Positions 57,888 through 64,000 of a stretch of DNA of 64,000 nt are shown here, piece after piece. The stretch covers positions 14,210,887-14,274,886 of the forward strand of contig NC_064034.1 in NCBI RefSeq assembly GCF_932526225.1, written 5' to 3'. The translations under genes were made by a program, and so were the position numbers. The DNA is from Nematostella vectensis (Eukaryota; Cnidaria; Anthozoa; Actiniaria; Edwardsiidae). The stretch's first letter is position 1; every line of letters begins with the position of its first letter. The notes beneath the pieces were generated by a model that searched no databases, was not told where the DNA came from, and saw only the letters and a list, made by a program, of their open reading frames with translations.

Positions 57888-59508
57888 GGGGTCCACATAA
57901 CTACGGTTGTACAGGATTATCCGTGTTGTGGTACCCTCCGTATCTTGGATAACGTGTGTGGTGCGGTCCTCGTAACTACGGTTGTACAAGATTATCCGTG
58001 TGTGTGGTACTCTCCGTAGCTTAGATAATGCATTTGGTGAGGTACCCATAACTACGGTTGTACAAGATTATCCTTGTGCGTGGTAATCTCCGTAGCTTAG
58101 ATAACGTGTGTGGTGCGGTCCTCGTAACTACGGTTGTACCAGATTATCCGTGTGTGTGGTACTCTCCGTAGCTTATATAACGTGTCTGGTGCGGTCCTCG
58201 TAACTACGGTTGTACAAGATTATCCGTGTGTGGTACTCTCCGTAGCTTAGATAACGTGTCTGTTGCGGTCCTCACAACCACGGTTGTACAAGATTATCCG
58301 TGTGTCGTACTCTCCATATCTTAGATAATGTGTCTGGTGCGGTCCTCATAACTACAGTTGTACAAGATTATCCGTGTGTGGTACTCTCGATAGCTTAGAT
58401 AACGTGTCTGCGGTCCTAATAAATACGGTTGTACAAGATTATCCGTGTGTGTGGTACTCTCCGTAGCCTATATAACGTGTCTGGTGCGGTCCTCGTAACT
58501 ACGGTTGTACAAGATTATCCGTGTGTGTGGTACTCTCCGTAGCTTAGATAACGTGTCTGGTGCGGTCCTCGTAACTACGGTTGTACAAGATTATCCGTGT
58601 GTGTGGTACTCTCCGTAGCTTAGATAACGTGTCTGGTGCGGTCCTCGTAACTACGGTTGTACAAGATTATCCGTGTGTGTGGTACTCTCCGTAGCTTAGA
58701 TAACGTGTCTGGTGCGGTCCTCGTAACTACGGTTGTACAAGATTATCTGTGTGTGTGGTACTCTCCGTAGCTTAGATAACGTGTCTGGTACGGTCCTCGT
58801 AACTACGGTTGTACAAGATTATCCGTGTGTGTGGTACTCTCCGTAGCTTAGATAACGTGTGTGGTGCGGTCCTCGTAACTACGGTTGTACAAAATTATCC
58901 GTGTGTGGTACTCTTCGTAGCTTAGATAACGTGTGTGGTGCGGTCCTCGTAACTACTACTGTGCAAGATTATCCTTGTACATGGTAATCTCCGTAGCTTA
59001 GAAAACGTGTGGTGCGGTCCTCATAACTACGGTTGTACAAGATTATCTGTGTGTGTGGTACTCTCCGTAACTTAGATAACGTGTCTGGTGTGGTCCTCGT
59101 AACTACGGTTGTACGAGATTATCCGTGTGTGGTACTCTCCGTAGCTTAGAAAACGTGTGGTTCGGTCCTCATAACTACGGTTGTACAAGATTTTCCGTGT
59201 GTGTGGTACTCTCCGTAGCTTAGATAACGTGTGTGGTGCGGTCCTCGTAACTACGGTTGTACAAGATTATCCGTGTGTGTGGTACTCTCCGTAGCTTAGG
59301 ATGACCTGTCAGTTGCGGTCCTCGTAACTACAGTTGTACAAGATTATCCGTGTGTGGTACTCTCCGTAGCTTAGATAATGTGTCTGGTGTGGTCCTCGTA
59401 ACCACGGTTGTACAAGATTATCCGTGTGTGGTACTCTCCGTTATTCGCATTTTCCTACATTCAGTAGAAATTTGACAAGTTTCATGGTATTTTTTAATAG
59501 TAAAACAT

Positions 59509-59796
59509 AATTTTGAAAAAGGTTGTATATACATATTTTTTTTGTTTTTTATCAGGAATGGCTTCCATTAGGTTAAAGGAGGTACTATCATGTGTTCAAG
59601 AAAATTGAAGCAAATACAGCAAAATGGGTGTTTTTTATTCTATTCATGGACTAATTTTGAAAAAGGTTGTATATACATATTTTTTTTTGTTTTTTATCAG
59701 GAATGGCTTCCATTAGGTTTTAAAGGAGGTACTATCATGTGTTCAAGAGAATTGAAGCAAATACAGCAAAATGGGTGTTTTTTATTCTCTTCAGAA
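59509..59796 (+). repeat. 144-bp direct duplication
   Basis: Two adjacent copies start AATTTTGAAAAAGGTTGTAT at 59509 and 59653, each containing an acceptor-like TTTTTTATCAG and GGAGGTACTATCATGTGTTC. They differ by a few bases. Coding potential is weak. Confidence 0.85.
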
Positions 59797-61250
59797 TTTA
59801 AGTCTATACATTAAAACACTATACATTCTATATAAAAGCATATCAGAAGATTACGCTAGTTTAGTGTATATTGTATTTGCCAAGGTGAATAAATAATTTT
59901 TCTAGTAGAAATATTGCAAATATTAGCTGAAAAGTTTTAGAAACTTCCTCTTCTTTGCTTTCTCGGATACTAGTCTTTGAAATGTACCCTTTTCTGAAAG
60001 GTCCGGAACACTGACCCTCCTTGTAGAGAACCATAGACACACTAGATCCCCATATTAAATTATTAGGGGGTTCACGGTACATTAAGCATGATATTTGTGT
60101 GCAAAAAAAAAGAAAACCTATTTTTACCAACATTCCATGGACTAGGCGACCAGATTGGCACATTTGTATCAGCCCACTTCGTGAAGGAATGAATAAAATA
60201 AGCTCTAGAACTTGTTTTCAAAAATTTTTACTACTTTAGTTTATTTAGTTTATTATATTATTCTGGTTCAGTTTTTTAGAAAATTTTCATTGGTAAAATT
60301 ATTATCTATTTGTTTGTTACTCAGGTTGTGTTAATTTTTGCTGAGCTGCATTAATACAATTGCCTTACATAAATCCTGCCCTAGCATCATGCTTCTAAGC
60401 TGGTAGCTTTCTCGGAGTCTATCTTGTAAGTGAGATTCACCTGAAAAAGTTTGGAGAACAGCATTTAAGACAAAACCCTGAAGGGAGAGGGGGGTACTCT
60501 ATAAAAGTAGGAGAGGATGATTGTCCTGTCTTTTAGGTTATGATAAAATTCTACCAATTGCTATCCTATAAAGGGTGTTCAAAGACTCTTTCGATTCTGC
60601 TATTCCTTAGGGGGTCTCACTCTCATGCCAATGGATCATCCTATCCAATCACAAAAGGATTTTAAGACTAGAAGACAGCAATCTTAAAAGTCAGTAAAGA
60701 GGAACGCAATAAAAAGGAATACTGAAAATATGTGTGATTTTAGTGCAATGTTTAAAAAATTGATTCAACCACACCTGATTTACTATCCCTTAGGGGTAAG
60801 AATTGCTGTTGACCACACCCATAAGTGCTATCCATTGATATCCATTGATATTTTTTAAAATGGAACCTATAATAGAAAATGATTATATGAACTCTCTGCT
60901 GTTTTATCAGATTTAGGAGCTGATGGAGGTTGGAAGAGCTATTATTAGGAAATTCTGTAACGAAAAACTATCACTATCAAGCTAAATGTTCTTCTACAAA
61001 AAAGTTCAAAATCTGTATTTTACTTTGATTTCACATTAAAAAAATCATGAAAAAACGGATATGTGACACCATCATTTTTTCCGAGTTTCAGTGTTGTAAG
61101 AAAACATCAAGGTGCCCCTTGATATTTGTATTTTTTAATTCACCAACAAAGGTCTATCACAAATCCTGCATTCTGATTGGCTGAGTTACTATTGGTCTAT
61201 TAGTGATAGATGGAGTAGTGAAATGCTTAGAAAAATGGGTACTGAGTACA
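59797..61250. other. No gene seen
   Basis: AT-rich unique sequence. A 100-codon minus-strand frame (59861-60163) has no recognisable domain and is probably chance. Confidence 0.4.
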
Positions 61251-63125
61251 TTGAGTACTATGGCAGTCCATGGTAGACAATAGAAAGTCATTGTACTCAA
61301 TGGCAAGACATGGCAGTCCATGGTATTCAATGGCAAGTTATGGCAATCCATGTTGGTGGACTACCATGAATTGTCATTGAGTACTATGGCAGTCCATGGT
61401 AGTCAATGGCATGACATGGTTTTCTATGGCAAGTTGTGGCAGTCTTAGTGCCATGGACTGTCATGACTTGTCATTGACTATCCATGCATGCTTGGTGTAG
61501 CAATCGTTCTTTACTTTGGACCATATACAATATCATGGTGCTACAACTTACATTAGTAATAAAGAACTGCTATATGTGACAGGAATCATGAAGTCATACC
61601 CAAAGTTTGTAAATCTAGTTGGTGAATTCTAAAAAAAAAGGCATCAAAGCCAATGAAAGTTTCATTTATACCTCAAAAAGTGATGAGAGTTTTGGTCAAT
61701 GTTTCATTGGATGAATCACCACTAATGCTTTTATGTTCAATTTATCATGGAGGCTAATCATTTTCTCATGATAGATGGTGAATGGGTAAATAATACTTAT
61801 AATTATGTGTAGTACCCAACAAATGAACAGATTCAGCTTATTACCAAGGTGCTAAGTTGGCAAATTCAAATCAAAGAAAGTTTAAAAAGAAAAAAAAAAG
61901 ATTGTCTTGGTAAATACTAAAATATTTTAAACAGAACTCAAATTGCTACTTATCTCTGGATGTGAAATCATTCTTTAAGTCATGACAGTCCCTGGTAGTG
62001 GACAGCCATGACCTGCCATTGAGTAATATGGCAGTCCAAGGTAGTCAATGGCAAGTCATGGTAGTGTATGGCAAGTTGTGGCAGTCCAGAACAGTCTTAG
62101 TGCCATGGGCTGCCATGACTTACCATTGGCGACCATGGATTGCCATGATTACCATGGACTCTAATAACTTGCCACTAACTACCATAACTTGCCATTGACA
62201 CCCATGACTACCATGGACTGTCATGACTTGTCATTGACTATCCATGCATGCTTGGTGTAGCAATCGCCCTAGTACCCAAAAAATGAACAGATTCAGCTTA
62301 TTACCAAGGTGCTAAGTTGGCAAATTCAAATCAAATAAAGTTTAAAAAGAAAACAAATATTGTCTCTGCAAATACTAAAAGATTATAAGAACTCAAATTG
62401 CTACTTATCTCCAGATGTGAAATTGTTCTTTAAATCATGACAGTCCATGGTAGTTAATGGCAAGTTATGAATACTATGACAGCTCATGGCAGACAATGGC
62501 AAATAATGTTAGTCATGCAATGGAAAGTCATGGTAGTGGACTACCATGACTTGCCATTGAGTACTATGGCAGTCCATGGTAGACAATGGCAAGTCATGGT
62601 AGTGTATGGCAAGTTGTGGCAGTCCAGAACAGTCTTTGTGCCATGGGCTGCCATGACTTACCATTGGCTACCATGGATTGCAATGATTAAAACTACCATA
62701 ACTTGCCATTGACAACCATGACTACCATGGACTGGCATGACTTGTCATTGACTATCCATGCATGCTTGGTGTAGCAATTGCACTTTACTTTGTGACTATA
62801 TATCATGGTGCTACAACTTACATTAGTGATACGGAACCGCTTTATGTGACAGTAATCATGAAGTCATAACCCTAAGTTTGTCCATCTAGTTGGTGAATTT
62901 AAAAAAAAATTACTAAAAGATTATAAACAGAACTTAAATTGCTATTTATTTCCGGATGTCCATTGTATGCAATGGAAAGTAAGGCAGTCCATGGTAGTGG
63001 ACTACCCAGACTTGCCATTGAGAACTATGGCAGTCCATAGTAGACAAATGGCAAGTCATGGTAGTCAATGGCAAGTCATGGTAGTCATGCAATGGAAAGT
63101 CATGGCAGTCCATAATAGTGTGGCT
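61251..63125. repeat. CATGG-rich array in three to four blocks
   Basis: Short degenerate repeats of CATGGTAGTCAATGGCAAGT and its near complement ACTTGCCATTGACTACCATG fill 61255-61500, 61980-62270, 62430-62760 and 62950-63120. Between them, longer shared segments recur: TCCATGCATGCTTGGTGTAG at 61484, 62241 and 62752, and AATGAACAGATTCAGCTTAT at about 61822 and 62283. The whole is therefore a larger tandem unit of several hundred bp with internal deletions. Both orientations of the short motif make it highly self-complementary. Confidence 0.85.
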
Positions 63126-63264
63126 TAATTTATTATAACAAGAGAGACATTGGTTTGCGGACAAATACCCCAGAAATTTCCTATCCTTTTTATAGCTGAA
63201 TTGGTGGGAAGGTATCCTTTATCAGTTGTTAATATTTAAGAAAGCTTACTTCTAATTATAAGTA

Positions 63265-63877
63265 CAGTCGAAGCTCTCTGAGCGACCGCTCTCGTAAGCG
63301 ACCAGCTCCGATGACGACCAAGATCACGAATCACCGATTGAATTGTCACACAAACTCTGTAATTCTTAGCTCTCGTAAGTGACCAACTTATCGGTGCGAC
63401 CAGCTCCGTTAACGACCAAAATTTTAAACCACCAACTGAGATTTTCTTTTATTTTTAAGCTCTCGTAAGCGACCACAATGATTTTTTGCTTTACAACATC
63501 AGTCAACACCTGATAAACATCATATCCAATTCATGCTGAAATCACATATAAAGCGGAAATGTTGTGATGTTTCACAAAAGCTGCCTTTCCAGTAGGCAAC
63601 CATTAAAGAATTTGATAATTACAATTTTCTAACTTTTATTTTAACCATGGGATTGACATTTCTTTGTCTCCAGAATATGTATAAATGCAAGGAAAATCAA
63701 GCAATAAACCAAAATATTACAGCGCTGTTATTATCTCTATAATTTTTAGATTCCATTTTAATTAAGCTCTCGTAAGCGACCAACACCTATTGTTGTTCAA
63801 GCTCTCGTAAAAGACCAGCTCCGTTAACGACCACAATTCTCAGTTCCCAAGGATGTCGCTTACGAGAGCTTCAACTG
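63265..63877. mobile_element. 613-bp TA-CAGT MITE with subterminal repeats
   Basis: TA is duplicated at 63263-63264 and 63878-63879. The left end CAGTCGAAGCTCTC matches the inverse of the right end GAGAGCTTCAACTG. Motifs AGCTCTCGTAAGCGACCA and CTCCGTTAACGACCA recur several times near both ends. No transposase is encoded. Tc1/mariner-type MITE by its termini. Confidence 0.85.
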
Positions 63878-63879
63878 TA

Positions 63880-64000
63880 CTTAAGTAATTACTTGCTGTA
63901 TACTTGTGTGCTGGAAAAATGTCAACACAAGGAATTTTCATTGCTCCGACGAAAACCTAATATCAAAGGCGAACCAGAATAACAATCAGTCCCTCGTGAT
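63880..64000. other. No gene seen
   Basis: The window ends here; nothing recognisable. Confidence 0.4.

Larger units (their letters stand above)
47536..59445 (+). repeat. Complex satellite: ~74-76-bp units with ~0.8 kb blocks
   Basis: The basic unit is GTGTGTGGTACTCTCCGTAG, CTTAGATAACGTGTCTGGTG, CGGTCCTCGTAACTACGG, TTGTACAAGATTATCC. Length varies with the number of GT steps; spacing is 76 bp at 58501-58577. Runs of units are interrupted by four copies of an unrelated block (48094, 49101, 55209, 57090) and by the gypsy-4 insertion. The run 57888-59445 is the longest (about 20 units). Variants such as TACCAGATTATCC and CTTATATAACG travel in groups, showing block amplification. Confidence 0.95.

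Noticed and set aside
59861..60163. 100-codon minus-strand frame as a gene
   Set aside because: No domain, splice signal or repeat support; consistent with chance in AT-rich DNA.

Overview
The window looks like repeat-rich metazoan nuclear DNA. There is no operon structure and no rRNA or tRNA gene. It carries decayed intron-containing genes, Ty3/gypsy elements with very short LTRs (132-146 bp), two kinds of LINE, Penelope-like (GIY-YIG) remnants, a P-element transposase relic, TA-flanked MITEs and several satellite arrays. This mix fits an invertebrate, most likely a cnidarian such as a coral or sea anemone. That is inference from element types only; no host gene is diagnostic.

Layout. 0.2-16.7 kb: three complete copies and one partial copy of a tandem ~4.6-4.8 kb unit. 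Each full unit holds the 3' end of a Penelope-like element (DNA-binding Cys region plus GIY-YIG), then a broken membrane-anchored glycosyltransferase-like gene, then two minisatellites. A 1.09 kb LINE interrupts unit 2. 16.7-24.6 kb: a 105-bp MITE, a decayed minus-strand gypsy element (gypsy-1), a candidate hammerhead ribozyme beside an (AT)n tract, a detached fragment of the 4.7-kb unit, and duplicated fragments of an unrecognised gene. 24.7-28.4 kb: gypsy-2, plus strand, cut off inside integrase. 28.8-32.1 kb: a nest in which a 683-bp TIR element sits in a CR1/L2-like LINE, which itself abuts or interrupts a P-element transposase pseudogene. 34.9-41.3 kb: a MITE, a ~4.9 kb minisatellite of ~49-bp units, and an hAT-like MITE. 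44.1-46.3 kb: gypsy-3, an internally deleted element with near-identical LTRs and an unusual self-complementary primer region. 47.5-59.4 kb: a ~74-76-bp satellite organised with a ~0.8 kb block into higher-order units, interrupted by gypsy-4, an intact 4.6 kb element with identical LTRs. 59.5-64 kb: a 144-bp direct duplication, a CATGG-rich array and a 613-bp MITE.

No convincing intact host gene is present. The only long intact reading frames are the gypsy-4 Gag-Pol (1358 codons) and the gypsy-3 integrase-containing frame (592 codons). The signals most worth testing are the 22-nt complement between the gypsy-3 LTR and the sequence next to it (self-priming signature), the hammerhead motif, the loss of a catalytic integrase aspartate in the otherwise pristine gypsy-4, and the tandem amplification of a Penelope tail together with a glycosyltransferase-like gene.
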